DNA of 64,000 nucleotides, taken from positions 62,001 through 126,000 of the forward strand of contig BSBN01000850.1 in the NCBI GenBank assembly GCA_027924645.1, written 5' to 3'. This DNA is from Cunninghamia lanceolata. Taxonomy: Eukaryota > Streptophyta > Pinopsida > Cupressales > Cupressaceae. The notes below the pieces were generated by a model. It was not told where the DNA came from. It ran no database searches and saw nothing but the letters and a program-made list of their open reading frames with translations. How positions within the stretch are numbered: position 1 is the first letter of the stretch; every line of letters starts with the position of its first letter. A program made the translations under genes and the position numbers. Shown here piece by piece: positions 1 to 11,800 of this stretch.

Positions 1-1
1 T

Positions 2-1768
2 ATCCAAGCCTCTTCTGAGAAACAAAGTCAAGTTGATTCGGTAAGTCAGGAAGAAGAGATAAATCTCAATGAGACTGATCAAGAGTTAGTGGTGCAAGAA
101 ACTCCCAAAGTTCCAAGGTATGTAACTCTAAACCATTTTGAAGATCAGATCATAGGTGACAAAAGCAAAGGAGTGCAAACAAGGAGGAGAATTGCTTAAA
201 ATTCAGATGAGTATTGTCTAATTTCTAAGATTGAACCTAAGACAGTGAATGGAGCTTGCAATGATGAAAATTGGTCAAAAGCAATGGAGGAAGAACTAAT
301 GCAAATTGAGAAAAATCACACTTGGGATCTTGTTCCCAGACCTAGAAACAAGAATGTGATTGGAACCAAATGGGTCTTCCGGAACAAACTGAATGAAGCT
401 GGTGAAGTAATCAGAAATAAAGCTAGATTGGTCTACAAGGGTTACTCTCAGATTGAAGGAGTTGATTTTGAAGAGACTTTTACTCCAGTGGCAGGAATTG
501 AAGTAGTCAGATTATTTCTTGCATTTACTGCATTCAAGGATTTCAAGGTGTATCAGATGGATGTCAAATCTGCCTTCCTAAATGGCAACTTGGAAGAAGA
601 GGTGTACATTGAGCAACCGGATGGATTTTAATTGTCTAATCATGATGACATGGTCTGCAAATTAAAAAAGGCACTGTATGGACTGAAGCAAGCTCCAAGA
701 GCATGGTATGAAAGACTGGATAAGCATCTCTTAAAGATTGGTTTCAATAAAGGTACTGCTAACAGTAACTTGTATTTCAAAATTAATCATGAAAATATCT
801 TAATTGTTGAAGTATTTGTTGATGATATCATTTTTGGAGGAAAAGATAGTATATGTAAAACTTTTGCAAGTCAAATGAAAAGTGAGTTTGAGATGTCCAT
901 GCTTGGAGAAATGAATTTCTTTTTGGGTCTACAAATTACTCAAACAAAGAAAGGAATCTTCATTTCTTAGTCAAAATATGTGAAAGAATTGTTGAGGAAA
1001 TTTGGGATGGAAGACTCAAAGCCAATGAACACTCCAATGGCAACCAAATGCAAGTTGAGCAAAGATGGTGACTCTCCCAAGGTTGATCAGACAAAGTATA
1101 GGTCAATGATTGGAGGATTGTTGTATCTCACTCAAACTAGACCAGACATTATGCAGGTTGTTGGTCTTGTTGCTAGATTCCAAGCTGATCCTAGAGAATC
1201 TCATGTTATAGCAATCAAGAGGAATTTTAGATATCTAAAAGGGATAGTTGAGTATGGGTTGTGGTATCCTAAAGATCATGATTTCTCTCTTCATGCATAT
1301 ATAGATGTTGATTGGGCAGGAGATGTGGATGACCGGAAGAGTACCAGTGGTGGAGCATTCTTTTTGGGAAAGAGATTGGTTTCATGGCTAAGCAAGAAAC
1401 AAGAGGCAATATCCATGTCTACAACTGAAGCAGAATACATTGCAGCAGTAGGTAGTTGCACTCAAGTTTTGTGGATGAAGCAGATGCTAAGAGATATTAA
1501 AGTAGAGTATGAGGAGCCCATCACAATTTTCTGTGATAATTCAAGTGCAATAAATATTTCTAAGAATCTGGTGTTGCATTCTAAGACTAAGCATATATCT
1601 ATCAAGTTTCACTTTCTGAGAGAGCAAGTGAACAAGGATGAAGTCAGACTGGAGTATGTGCCCTCCAAGGATCAGATTGCAGATATCTTTACTAAACCTC
1701 TTCCCAAGGACTCTTTTGAGTATCTCAGGGAGAAGTTAGGGGTTATTTCCCCTTCGGTGGTGAACTAA
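2..1768 (+). pseudogene. copia pol fragment: reverse transcriptase and RNase H
   Basis: One reading frame runs through the whole stretch and is broken by stops at 197-199, 629-631 and 968-970, with no frameshift. The RT part starts near 245 with the copia N-terminal block ([20 protein letters not shown]) and continues to the KKALYGLKQAPRAWY block. The catalytic motif is FVDD where YVDD or FVDD is usual. RNase H carries DVDWAGDVDDRKSTSG and the STTEAEYIA helix and ends with the copia tail (DIFTKPLPKDSFEYLREKLGV). Such an enzyme would copy element RNA into cDNA in virus-like particles. The stops make this copy inactive. Confidence 0.92.
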
Positions 1769-2084
1769 GATGCACTGATGTGCATCAATCCGGTGGTTAT
1801 CACAGTCATAATCTTGTGATCCGGATTGATGATGGGGAGCTGCTACTCAGGGGGAGCAGCAGGTGTGATTCTGAAGTTACAAGTATGCACCCTTTGCCAT
1901 TGATGTCAAAGGGGGAGAGAAGACATGTGAAAAACAAGTGGTTGATTGCCAAAGGGGGAGCAGTACAGGAAGAGAAGACATGTGAATAGTTGTTGTTGAT
2001 AGGGGGAGTTGTGACAATAAGGAGAAGTTCTTGTCTTGATAGTTTTTCACATCATATGTTGCCATCAATGACAAAGGGGGAGAT
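1769..2084 (+). promoter_or_regulatory. copia 3' UTR with serial polypurine-tract-like motifs
   Basis: Between the pol stop and the LTR there is no plausible gene. The stretch holds at least five purine runs: near 1848 (CAGGGGGAGCAG), 1907 (CAAAGGGGGAGAG), 1952 (CCAAAGGGGGAGCAG), 2000 (TAGGGGGAG) and 2073 (CAAAGGGGGAGA). The last sits directly before the LTR start TGTTGC and is the expected plus-strand primer. The others look like spare or decayed copies. Confidence 0.75.
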
Positions 2085-3325
2085 TGTTGCAATTATGGGT
2101 TTAACTGGTGTTGTCATTGATGTCAACATACTCATGTTACATTAATGAGAGAATGGATGAGCTGAACACTGAGGATATTGAGTAAATTAGTCTCAATCAG
2201 GAACAGTGAAGAATAGTGATGACAGTAAGGTAAAAGTTTAAGATAAGTTGTGGATTAGAGGATGCGGATTAAAGGGTTTGTAGATATGTGTCTTAAGATG
2301 CTTCAGTAGAGATTTCAGAGGTCCACATGAAGATATGAAGAAGTTATGGCAGTTCAAGTGAAACCGGTTCTGGCAGATGTTCAATAGTGACAGAGTAATA
2401 CAAATAGGTCCGGTGAGATCCGGAAATGCATTCTCTGATTCTGTAGATTTGCAGAAGTGTTGGGGAAGTCTGTGTGGAGTGTCAACTCGATTGGTTCATG
2501 GTTTGAAGGTCCAGAAGTATCTATTCCTTTGTGATAGTAATGGCAAACTGTGTTCTTGAGGTTCTGGATGAAGGAGAGAAGGATTTCAATAAGTAGAGGA
2601 TGTGCGGATGTTCTTGGTGTTTTAGGCAAGTTTGTGGAGGTCCTTGGATCATGCTCAGTTAGTGTTTATGGTCTGCATTAGAATTGGAGTCCCAAAAATA
2701 AAGAATAACTTCTGGATGTTGGTGTTCCTTCTGTAACTGGCCGATCAGATGAATTATACACCTTGTGGATGTTCTTGTGGATGTGTGCCGACTCAGATGT
2801 TTGTTCCTAAGTTGATGTCATGTATAAATAATGGATTGCGAAGTCATTTCAAGGTGTGACTTGTGGAGATGAGTGTGTGGTAGTAAGGAGAAGAGCGCAA
2901 AACAGAGCAGAAGGTTTGGGCTTAAATAGAACTGACTCAAGCATGGTGAAGATGCTATCTTCCAGTTCAAGTATGTGATAATCATTCTTTTGTAGACAGT
3001 GTGTCTCTTGTAGGTAGTGAGCCTCTTGTGAGCAGTGTGCTCAGGTAGTGAGCCCTAATTGGCATGTGCCATTTTGTTCCTTCTATTCTTCTAACAGAGA
3101 ATATAATCTTGGGTTAATCACCCCGTGGTTTTTCCCTTAACCATGTTTTCCATGTCAAAATCTTGGTGTCTCTTGTGTTAATGTGTTATCTGCACTTGAT
3201 TAAATGCATTAAGTTTCATGTTTGATTTATTGTTTTACTGCCAAGTGAATTTAAGTGTTGAAAGTAAAGAAAGTTTTGGACAACTGATTCACCCCCCCTC
3301 TCAGTTGTCTGCTCTAAATCTAACA
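2085..3325 (+). repeat. 3' LTR of copia element G
   Basis: This 1,241-bp stretch starts TGTTGCAATTATGGG right after the polypurine tract. It ends CTAAATCTAACA after the typical copia U5 stretch GATTCACCCCCCCTCTCAG. A TATAAATA box lies at 2823-2830. The U5 end resembles that of element H (31403 onward in reverse complement), which supports both boundaries. No second copy is in the window. Confidence 0.85.
2823..2830 (+). promoter_or_regulatory. putative TATA box in copia LTR
   Basis: TATAAATA lies about 740 bases into the LTR, preceded by GTTGATGTCATG. Its position fits the U3/R boundary of a copia LTR. No transcript evidence is available. Confidence 0.5.
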
Positions 3326-4532
3326 AGACAATCATCAGGGAGAGAAACATTTGAAAGGGTGACTTCCATATCATAGAAAAAAAGCTAGAAGCCCTAGATT
3401 GATCTGCAAGCTCGTCACTTGGGCATTTTAAGCCAAGTTGAACCACCTAAGATGACCCCAATTAAGAAAAATCAAACCCCATTTTAACAACGGAGCATAT
3501 TGAATATTCTTTAGAACACACCAACACTAGTATTAATAACCAATACTTCAACACAATAATGACTATTCAGGGGACTAAACTACGTTAGGGTTGGCAGAAA
3601 TCGAAATGGGTATTAAGCAATATAAGATTATTTGTTGTTTTCTTTTAAAAACGTTTGCAACATTGAGGCAGTTCTTCTACAATTAGGTGAAACCCTGATC
3701 CTTCACAACTGAGCTTTAAACTTTGTCCATCCCTAATAAGAGTGGGGTATTGTTTAAGTATTAACAGTCAAAAGGTTGAATTAGATTTTGGTGTCTATAT
3801 TTATAGCATCTGGCAAATGGGCATAACTAAAACCGAGTACCAAACACAACAAAAAATTATAGTTTAAAAAACGCATGAATATCGGACCTGCTAGTAAGGT
3901 TCCTTAGTGATTGAATGCAATGCATCTAGCCATGCCCTTCTCTAGAAACTCTTCTATCACTTCTGAGAAATCCCCCTGAAATGGGTCTGCCCAATACAAA
4001 ATTTAACAAAATACAATAAAATTAAAATCTTCAAGCGATTGTGTTCTAGTTCATTAATGCAAAAAGAGGGACATCAATGGGCCTTACCTATTTTTGAGCG
4101 TGAATTCAACCCCTGTACAACGCATCCAATGCATGAACAATGTCTTGAGCATAGAGGCGGCCAGGTTTCTTTTGTTTGAATTATTTTTCATGGAAAAGAT
4201 TTCCCTCTCTAAATTTCTTTCTTTCCAATTCGAAATATTTTTTTAATTTCCCTCTGTTTCTAATTTTTATTTGTGTGACTAATCATTTAGTCATTTATAG
4301 CTATGTTTTTTACCCACCATCAAATTAGTCATTTATTTAGTCATTTATAGCTATGTTGCAAAAAATGACTAGAATTTAATCATTTTTAGTTGTCGTGACT
4401 AAAAGTTTTAGTCACGTAGTCATTTATTTGCCAAAATTCTACTAGTGAATAATCTTATTTTCAAATTAGTCATAAATATTATGAGATAGATCTATACTTT
4501 TTTTTGTGGGCCTAAATTTAAGTGATATAAAT
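3326..4532. other. AT-rich flank without recognisable gene
   Basis: I see no coding similarity here. From about 4265 to 4450 there is a repeat-rich patch: ATTTAGTCATTTATAGCTATGTT occurs twice, near 4285 and 4334, and GTGACTAAAAGTTTTAGTCAC forms a small palindrome near 4395. It may be a decayed MITE, but no convincing terminal repeats or target duplication were found. Confidence 0.4.
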
Positions 4533-4546
4533 AATTAATAACTATG

Positions 4547-5014
4547 TTTTTGATAAAGTTAGCTAGAGAAGAGGGTCCAAAACCCTGTACAAAACAACCC
4601 AGAGGGCAGAGCAAAAGCCTCACACAAGCCAAAAATAATGTTTTACAGACAACAAAGCCCACAAGGCAAAGCTACAACAACGTTGTGAGGAACAACACTA
4701 ACAAAAGATTAAATAATTGCATGACTTGACCTATTAAGTCGTACACCCTTGGGCTGAGTGCAAGTTTGAGAAACATGCTTTGGAAGACCTCGCTTTCTTC
4801 TTTGGAGAATAGTCCAAAAAACATCATTATCTCCATCCGCAGAAATAGGAGATGTAGGAGGTGAGACTCTCACCAAATCCTCAGAAGGGGGCGGAGCTTG
4901 GGGAGAGGAAGAAACCCATTAATAGAGGAAGTACCTACAACAATAGTTCTAGTCATAGATGGTTCCCCAACAACAACAACAACAACAGGGGAGGTCCCTC
5001 CCAGCAACAAAAAA
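4547..5014 (-). mobile_element. short non-LTR insertion, 5'-truncated LINE ORF1 tail (element K)
   Basis: The 468-bp insert is bracketed by a perfect 14-bp duplication, AATTAATAACTATG, at 4533-4546 and 5015-5028. On the minus strand it carries about 55 codons of a LINE ORF1-like C-terminus (FWTILQRRKRGLPKHV) ending at a TAA at 4711-4709. A 3' UTR follows (TGTACAGGGTTTTGGACCC) and a short A tail, seen as TTTTT at 4547. This is the signature of target-primed reverse transcription with 5' truncation. The 3' UTR resembles that of the insert at 14837-16692, so both may belong to one family. Confidence 0.75.
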
Positions 5015-5028
5015 AATTAATAACTATG

Positions 5029-5903
5029 CTATATTAATATTAATAATTAAAATATTATTATACATATATATTAATTATTATCATATTATTATTAATATTA
5101 TTATAATTAATGATAGTAATATTATATTCTTATAATTATAATAATAGAATATAACATGATAGTTTTTTTTAATACATAATAACTTGCTTATATTGATATT
5201 CAAAAAAGCTTTATAGAGTTTGATTCCCAAAAATGGCTATCTACAACCAATCTACTATGACCACATAGGGTCAATATTATCAGAGACCACGCAGGGTCTA
5301 TTCCTTATACTCCTATATGGCTTATACATTTCTTGACCACGTAGGGTCTGAATCTACATCTTCTTCTTAATTGGGCTTCTATATACTCAAAATGAAGCCA
5401 TTGTAAGGCTTTCAATTCATACATAAAACAAAAAACATGATATTCATTGACTTACTCCTTCATAAGATTATATCCCCTTTATTGAGCTCTCTTAATGATT
5501 AAATATTTAATCCATTAAAAAAAAAAGATTCTTTATTTTGTCAAAAGATGCTTTCTTTTACTTTCTAAAAAATAATTCATTTTAACGACCTTGCAAGTTC
5601 ATGGAAAAAGTTGGGTTAAATGTGAGTTAAATATTGTTTAAATATAATTAAAATATTTAAAATTTTAAAGCAAGTTAGAGTTGGAGAATGAAATTTCTTT
5701 TATTTTCTTAAACTTTACCTCAATTTGTTTTTTAATTAATTGATTTATAATAATTACAATAGAAAGAAAAAGTAAAAAATAAAAATGTAAAAAAAGCAAA
5801 AAAAAACCTAAAGTCTAAAATACTAAAAGAAAGTTCATTCTCCAACTTTAGTTTATAATAAAATAAAACAAATACTATATATTAATATATTAATGTATGT
5901 GTA
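5029..5903. other. AT-rich non-coding stretch with a triplicated 14-mer
   Basis: This is mostly A/T sequence with no gene. GACCACrYAGGGTC occurs three times within 90 bases: 5259-5272, 5285-5298 and 5335-5348. Around 5120-5160 the string AATAATAGAATATAACATGATAG matches the AT-rich arms flanking 14600-16762. Confidence 0.5.
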
Positions 5904-6980
5904 TATACTAGTATATTTATATTTAAAAATATATATCTAAAACTATGCCGAGGGATATTTTTTTTCCATAGTTTCTTTGATTTTCTCATTTTTTCTACAA
6001 TTTCTTTTTTAGTTTTTATTTTTTAATTTTTTCAGTTTCTTTTTTGGTTTCATAGTTTTGGTGATTTTCTCCACCGTTTTCTCCTTCCAACCATTTCCAA
6101 TTTCTTTTTTGGTTTTTATTTTTTTATTTTTTCTAATTTCTTTTTTGGTTCCATAGTTTTTGTGGTTTAGCTTTTTCTCCTTCAACATATTTAATATTTT
6201 TTTTAGTTTTTTTCTTTGATTTTCTTAAGTTTTATTTTTTATTTCCTTTTTGGTATTTTAATTTTTTTTCTTATAAATTTAAGCAGAAAAAATGAGTGCT
6301 CCCATCCCCATCATATAAGCCTCGGTGTAATTAATACTAGTTTATTTATATTTAAAAATATATATCTAAAATACACCGAGGTATATCTTTTTTCCATAGT
6401 TTCTTTGATTTTCTCTTGCAATTTCTTTTTTGGTTTTTATTTTTAAAATTTTCCAATTTCTTTTTTGGTTCCATAGTTTTTTTGATTGTCTCCAACGTTT
6501 TCTCCTTCCAACAATTTCTAATTTCTTTTTTGTTTTTATTTTTTATTTTTTCCAATTCCTTTTTTTCTTTCTTTATTTTTTTCCAATTTCTTTTTTTCTT
6601 TCTTTATTTTTTTGCAATTTCTTTTTTGGTTCCATAGTTTTTTTGATTGTCTCCAACGTTTTCTCCTTCCAACAATTTCTAATTTCTTTTTTGTTTTTAT
6701 TTTTTATTTTTTCCAATTCCTTTTTTTCTTTCTTTATTTTTTTCCAATTTCTTTTTTTCTTTCTTTATTTTTTTGCAATTTCTTTTTTGGTTCCATAGTT
6801 TTTGTGATTTAGCTTTTTCTCCTTCAACAATTTTTAATTTCTTTTTCAATTTTTTTTTCTTTGATTTTCTTAAGTTTTATTTTTATTTCCTTTTTGGTAT
6901 TTTAATTTTTTTTTCTTATAAATTTAGGCAAAAAAAATGAGTGCTTTCATCCCCACCCCATTGTAATAACGCCTCTCAGC
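5904..6980. repeat. duplicated T-rich units with CCGAGG/CCTCGG edges
   Basis: Two related units lie head to tail, about 5904-6340 and 6337-6980. Each begins with an AT leader (TTTATATTTAAAAATATATATCTAAAA), then a CCGAGG motif (5948; 6382). Each then has a T-rich body with repeated TTTCTTTTTTGGTTCCATAG words and closes with GAGTGCT..CATCCCCA and a CCTC motif (6319; 6970). The opposed CCGAGG and CCTCGG edges could be remnants of terminal inverted repeats. Apparent phenylalanine-rich ORFs here are products of the T-rich composition. Confidence 0.6.
6471..6792. repeat. 161-bp tandem duplication
   Basis: The CCATAG that follows TTGGTT recurs at 6471, 6632 and 6793, an exact 161-bp period. The two full copies are nearly identical by eye and a third begins at 6793. 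Near-identity inside a decayed T-rich region implies recent duplication or ongoing homogenisation. Confidence 0.8.
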
Positions 6981-7014
6981 ATAATTTTAAAATTTTAAAA
7001 ATAATAAATGTAAC

Positions 7015-7260
7015 TTTTCAATTTTTATTTATGTTTATTATAAAATAAATTAAATAATTCAAATAATATGTATTTATGTGTGTATATATCAATATAAAAA
7101 AATTAAAGAAGTAATTGCAAGTTTTTAATTTTTATTTATGTTTATTATAAAATAAAATAAATGAATAAATAATATATATTAATGTATGTGTATATATATT
7201 AATATAAAAAAATTGAAGGAGTAATTGCAACGTTTTAATTTTTATTTATTTTTATATGCA
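7015..7260. repeat. AT-rich tandem repeat, period about 110 bp
   Basis: The block AATTTTTATTTATGTTTATT followed by ATAAAATAAA recurs near 7020 and 7127. Each copy is followed by a TATATAT stretch and AATATAAAAAAATTRAAG; a third partial start lies near 7237. It is non-coding. Confidence 0.55.
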
Positions 7261-7494
7261 ACAATAGCATTTATAAAAAAACATAAAAAATATTTTAATT
7301 TATATGCAGCAATAACATTTATAAATTAATGTAGTATTTATATTAGCAATAGTAGCTAATAAATTTTTTATTTTAATTTACTTTTATATGCAGCCACATA
7401 ATTTTTATTTATTTGTGTGACTTTTTTATTATATATATACAAAAATTAAAAAATTAAAAAAAAACATCTCAATTTTTTAAAAAAATTACAAATA

Positions 7495-7795
7495 TTTATT
7501 TATGTAACTCAACTTCAAAAAATTTAATTCAAAATATAAAATAAAATTTTTAAAACATCTATTTCTTTAACTCAACTTTAAAAATCTAATTCAAAATATA
7601 AAATAAAATTTTAGAAACATCTATTTCTATAACTCAACTTCAAAAATCTAATTCAAAATATAAAATAAAATTTTAGAAACATATATTTCTTCAACTTAAC
7701 TTCAAAAATTTAATTTAAAATAAAAAATAAATTTTAGAAACATTATTTCTATAACTCAAATTCAAAAAACAAAAAAAAATATAGAAACATAATTT
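7495..7795. repeat. 62-bp AT-rich tandem array, about five units
   Basis: Units of the type CTATTTCTATAACTCAAC ... ATAAAATTTTAGAAACAT start near 7497, 7559, 7621, 7683 and 7742. Spacing is 62 bp, with drift toward the right end. No coding content. It ends about 140 bp before the 3' end of the reverse-strand pseudogene at 7936. Confidence 0.75.
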
Positions 7796-7935
7796 ATTTC
7801 ATATAACTTAACTTTAAAAAATAAATTAACTTGGGTTAACTTTTGAGTATTTTTAATTATTGTCTTTTGTAATTTTTTAGAAAGAACATGTGCATATTTT
7901 AATGAAATATATATATTTTTAATTTATTTTAAATC

Positions 7936-8522
7936 TTAATTTATTTTGTTCAAATATGAGAGATTTTGGGGGTGGAAAAACCTTATGTTATCATACTCAA
8001 GCAACTGGAGATTAAAGTTTGCCACCCATTCAAACCCTTCCTCTGAAACCAACCCTAGGACCCTTTTGACGAATTCACTACAACCCCCACCATTTCTTTG
8101 GCCATCATCAGGTCCAGCCCTTTGAGGTCTAAAATAAACAAGTAGAGCTTCATAATTGCATCTGGATCATTCAGAGAATCCATATCTCTCAGCCTTAGCA
8201 TTCCAATGCTCACACTCGTTGCTTCTAATGTAATCCCTAAATCCCCCAAATGCTTAGGATAGAAGAGACCTCTCATAATTTGTTCAATCGACACCTTGTC
8301 AATTTCCAATTCCAATAACATTGCCAGCACTCTAGAAGTGACATATGTGTCAACTTGGTACCTCTCTGCCTCCTCCATGAATTTCCTACCAATAATCATC
8401 CTGATAGCCCCAACCAAAAGATCATCTGAATGATGAAGCATGCGCTAGAGACGAAGTGAAGTCACTGGACCAAGAAAAGCCATCTGTCGTTTATAGCTAA
8501 CCAGTCTTACTAGGGTTTCCAT
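7936..8522 (-). pseudogene. unrecognised small protein pseudogene
   Basis: I do not recognise this protein. Reading from ATG at 8522, about 195 codons are helix-rich and not low complexity: METLVRLVSYKRQMAFLGP, then RMLHHSDDLLVGAIRMIIGR, and a long leucine- and methionine-rich middle. There is one in-frame TAG near 8447-8445 and one frameshift near 8075. Beyond it the adjacent frame continues sensibly (EFVKRVLGLVSEEGFEWVAN) to a TAA at 7938-7936. It is the only coding-like segment in the window with no transposon signature, so it may be a host gene fragment or retrocopy. It could also be captured sequence downstream of the neighbouring LINE. Confidence 0.45.
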
Positions 8523-8739
8523 TTCCTCGCAGCGGATGGCTTCCGCTGTAAAAATTACTGTGAATCTAAATGACATTTGAACTGACGGGGGAAGAAAATG
8601 AAAGATATTGTTTTGTAAACTCCTTAAAAGGAACTTGGAACATTCTCAAATTTCCGTAGCCAACTAATATCCAACTTCCGATCGTTGACTTTTAATCATG
8701 ATTTCTTATGCATGATTTCCACCTTTGCTAGCGTGCCCC

Positions 8740-8774
8740 AGCCTTGCCACCTATGTAGATGAGGTGGCAAGGCT
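8740..8774 (-). other. 13-bp perfect hairpin downstream of LINE ORF2
   Basis: Arms AGCCTTGCCACCT (8740-8752) and AGGTGGCAAGGCT (8762-8774) pair perfectly around a 9-nt loop, about 60 bases past the ORF2 stop on the minus strand. In some LINEs a 3' UTR stem-loop is the RT recognition site. That role is inferred here. Confidence 0.6.
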
Positions 8775-8834
8775 CCCACCCATCCACCCGCAATGAAGAT
8801 ATCTTAGGTTCAATATGATAAGCCTTTGTCATTA

Positions 8835-11800
8835 TTATAAGACTTCTTTAATTGTCATCCCATTAGCAACCAAATTAGATAAGCTATCTGCCTCTTTATT
8901 TCCTTCTTTGAATATATGATTGAATGTAATCCTTTCAAAGTCTTCTAACAGCTTTAATGCCATCTCTAACTTTGCCTGAACTCTCCAATTAATAAGCTTT
9001 CTTTACTTAACCCGTTGATTACCAACAACAAATCTCCTTCGATGGCTAAATTTTTTATTTGCATTTCCTTACATAGTCTGAGACCTAAAATTAGAGCCCA
9101 AATTTCTGCCTCATTATTTGTTCCAGGTATAAGAGCAGCTACTAGTTTTCCCAACACTTCCCCTTTAGAGTTTCTAACTATACAACCTGCTCCTGATGGT
9201 CCTGGGTTTCCTTTTGAAGCCCCATCAAAATTGAGTTTATGGGAACCTTCTTCCGGAGGAGACCAAATAGTATTTTTCCTAGCCTCCATTGTTGCTTTCA
9301 CTCCGGGCTTAGTGATCCGAATAGGTTTGAGACTTGTCCATTTTTTTATCATTTCTACATCCCACTCTGTAAAAGTTTGATTTTGCTATCCTTGATCTGA
9401 TATTCTTGAATTTATTGTTTCTACTATACTAGACTCTATTTTACTGAGCAATGAGAGGATTGGCATTTCTTTTTCCTTAAAAATTCTCCTATTGCATTCC
9501 TTCCACATTTCCCAAATTAAAATGGAAGGACCTGCAATCCATAAACCTCCAAACATAGCTTTCTATTTTAAAATTGGCCAAGCTGACAGCCATTCCATTA
9601 AGGACCTTGAGGGAGCAGTAGACCATCCTAATTTGTTCATCAACTAATACCACCCTTTTAATACAAAGGGACATTGAAGGAATAAATGATTACCGTCTTC
9701 CTCTACACCTTTACATAGAATACATCTCAAGGGACCTTCATATCCTAGTCTTCTTAATCTATCCATTGTGAGGGCTCTCCCTTGAACTGCTAGCCAAGTA
9801 AAGACCCCTGCTTTGGGAAGACATTTCTTGTTCCAACATAACTAAAAAGGAATCTTACCATCCACCATATCTACTCCTTGAAGCAACTTATAACCTGCTT
9901 TAACTGTATACTGTCTAGAAGGGGAAGCATGCCATCTAAGAACATCCCTACCTTCCCTGAAACAAATCTTTCGGTTTATCATAGCTTCTTCAAAGACTTC
10001 CACTTCTCTTGCACTGAGACCCAAGTTTCTCACACTTTTCCATTTAGGAAAAATTGAGTCTTCTTCTGTTTAAAGTGTAATATAGTCTCTACTTTATCAC
10101 CCCAAAGCTATTTTGTAATCCTTGAAACTGGAACTAATTCTTCTAATCTTTCTAGAGATGGTTGACCTTCCCAAGAATCTTCCCAAAACTTCACATCTCT
10201 ACCATTCCTGATCTCCTAGGAAAGATGATTGTTGATTAGACTCCTACAACTTTTGATAAAGTTCCAAATCTTGGATCCATCTAGGAGTTCTCTTGAAGTG
10301 AATATGCTATTATCTTCCTCATCTAAATATTTTCTTTCAGCAGTCTGACCCATTATAATTATGGTTTGGCATATATCAACTAGGATAATTTAGCTCCTAA
10401 CGCCTTATTTTGCAGGAGGTCTTTCACACCCGCCCCATCCTTTTCTTTCTGATCACAAACCTTATTCCATTTTATGAGAGGGTACTTAAACTAATCTGAG
10501 GATCCTTGCCAAAAAAACATCCTTAGATTCTGTGTGAGGTCTTTGTTAGTCTTGCTATCCAAAGGTAAACATGACATCATATATGTGGGAATAGCTGAAA
10601 GAACTAATTTTATCAGAGTTAATCTCCCAGCCCAAGACAACCATTTACATTTCCACAACTCCAACTTAGCTTTCATCCTTTCTAACAAAGCATCCCATCT
10701 ATTACTAGGATGAATCCCTTTAACCAAAGGCAATCCAAGGTATTTACATGGCAACAACCCTTTCTTGAAGTTTAAAGTTCTTAGAATTCTTTCTTCCCTT
10801 CCTAGATGTGTGTTGAAGAAGAAAACCTCTAACTTGTCCTTACTTCTTTCCTTGATGCCTTTGAATAAAGCTCCAACATTTCTCTATATCTTCTGGCTTC
10901 CCTTTATTTGCTTGCCCAAAAAGAAGAGTATCATCAACAAATTGTTGGTGAGTAAAACTTGTCATAGCTCTTGTTATTTGAATTCCTTCTATTTGTCCCT
11001 CTAAATTAGCCTTCACCAAAAATCTACCAAGAGCTTCCACCATTATGATAAACAGAAATGGCAAGATCGGATCACCTTGCCTGAGCCCTCTGGAAACATT
11101 AATGAAACCTTCTGGAGAACTATTAACAAGAACAAAAAATTTTGGACTTGAAACCCATTCAAAAATCCAATTTAGCCAAGGCTTGTTAAAACCAAAAGCT
11201 TCCATTATTTTAAAAAGAAATCTCCAATTTACATTGTCATATGCCTTGCGGATGTCCAATTTAATTAACATTGAAGGATGCTTGTTTTTTTGTATTGAAT
11301 GAATAGCTTCCTAAGCTATTATGACTCCATCCAAAATTGACCTCCCTGGAACGAATCACATTTGCTCTTCTACAATGAGGTCTGGAAGAATCTTTTTAAT
11401 TCTATTGGCCACTGCTTTTGATAAGATCTTGTAGATTGTATTGCAAAGAGAAATTGGCCTAAATTCTTCAAAGGATTCTGGTTTCTCTTTTTTGGGTATC
11501 AAGGCTATAAAAGTATTGTTCATCTCCTTAAGAATCTTGCCTGATCTTCTTGAGTCTTCATAAACTTCTATTAATTATTTCCCCACAATGCCCCAGCATT
11601 TTTGAAAGAAAGCAACAGGGAATCTATCTAGCCCTGGTGCCTTGCCTGAAGCTAATTGAGCCAAAGCTTCCTTAATTTATTCTTCTAAAAATTTACCATT
11701 CAACATTTGATTTTTCTCTTTTGTTACCAATTTTGGAATGTTTTCTATGAATTTTTGTTGTGCTAACAAGACTGACCCTTCCTCATCATTGAGTAGATTC

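Larger units (their letters stand above)
1..3325 (+). mobile_element. Ty1/copia retrotransposon, 3' part (element G)
   Basis: The window opens inside a forward copia element. Present in order are the end of the integrase-to-RT linker, reverse transcriptase, RNase H, a purine-rich 3' untranslated stretch and a complete 3' LTR. The 5' LTR, gag, protease and integrase lie outside the window, so the target duplication cannot be tested. RT and RNase H motifs and the run of GGGGGAG motifs before the LTR point to the SIRE/Maximus lineage. That lineage call is inference from pattern, not from a tree. Confidence 0.9.

Noticed and set aside
3527..4447. CACTAG near 3529 and CTACTAGTG near 4441 as ends of a CACTA transposon
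   Set aside because: The inner bases of the two ends do not match and the three-base flanks (CAA and AAT) are not a duplication.
6216..6812. Long Phe-rich ORFs on the plus strand and Lys-rich ORFs on the minus strand
   Set aside because: They arise from a T-rich tandem repeat; overlapping frames give the same composition and no domain is present.
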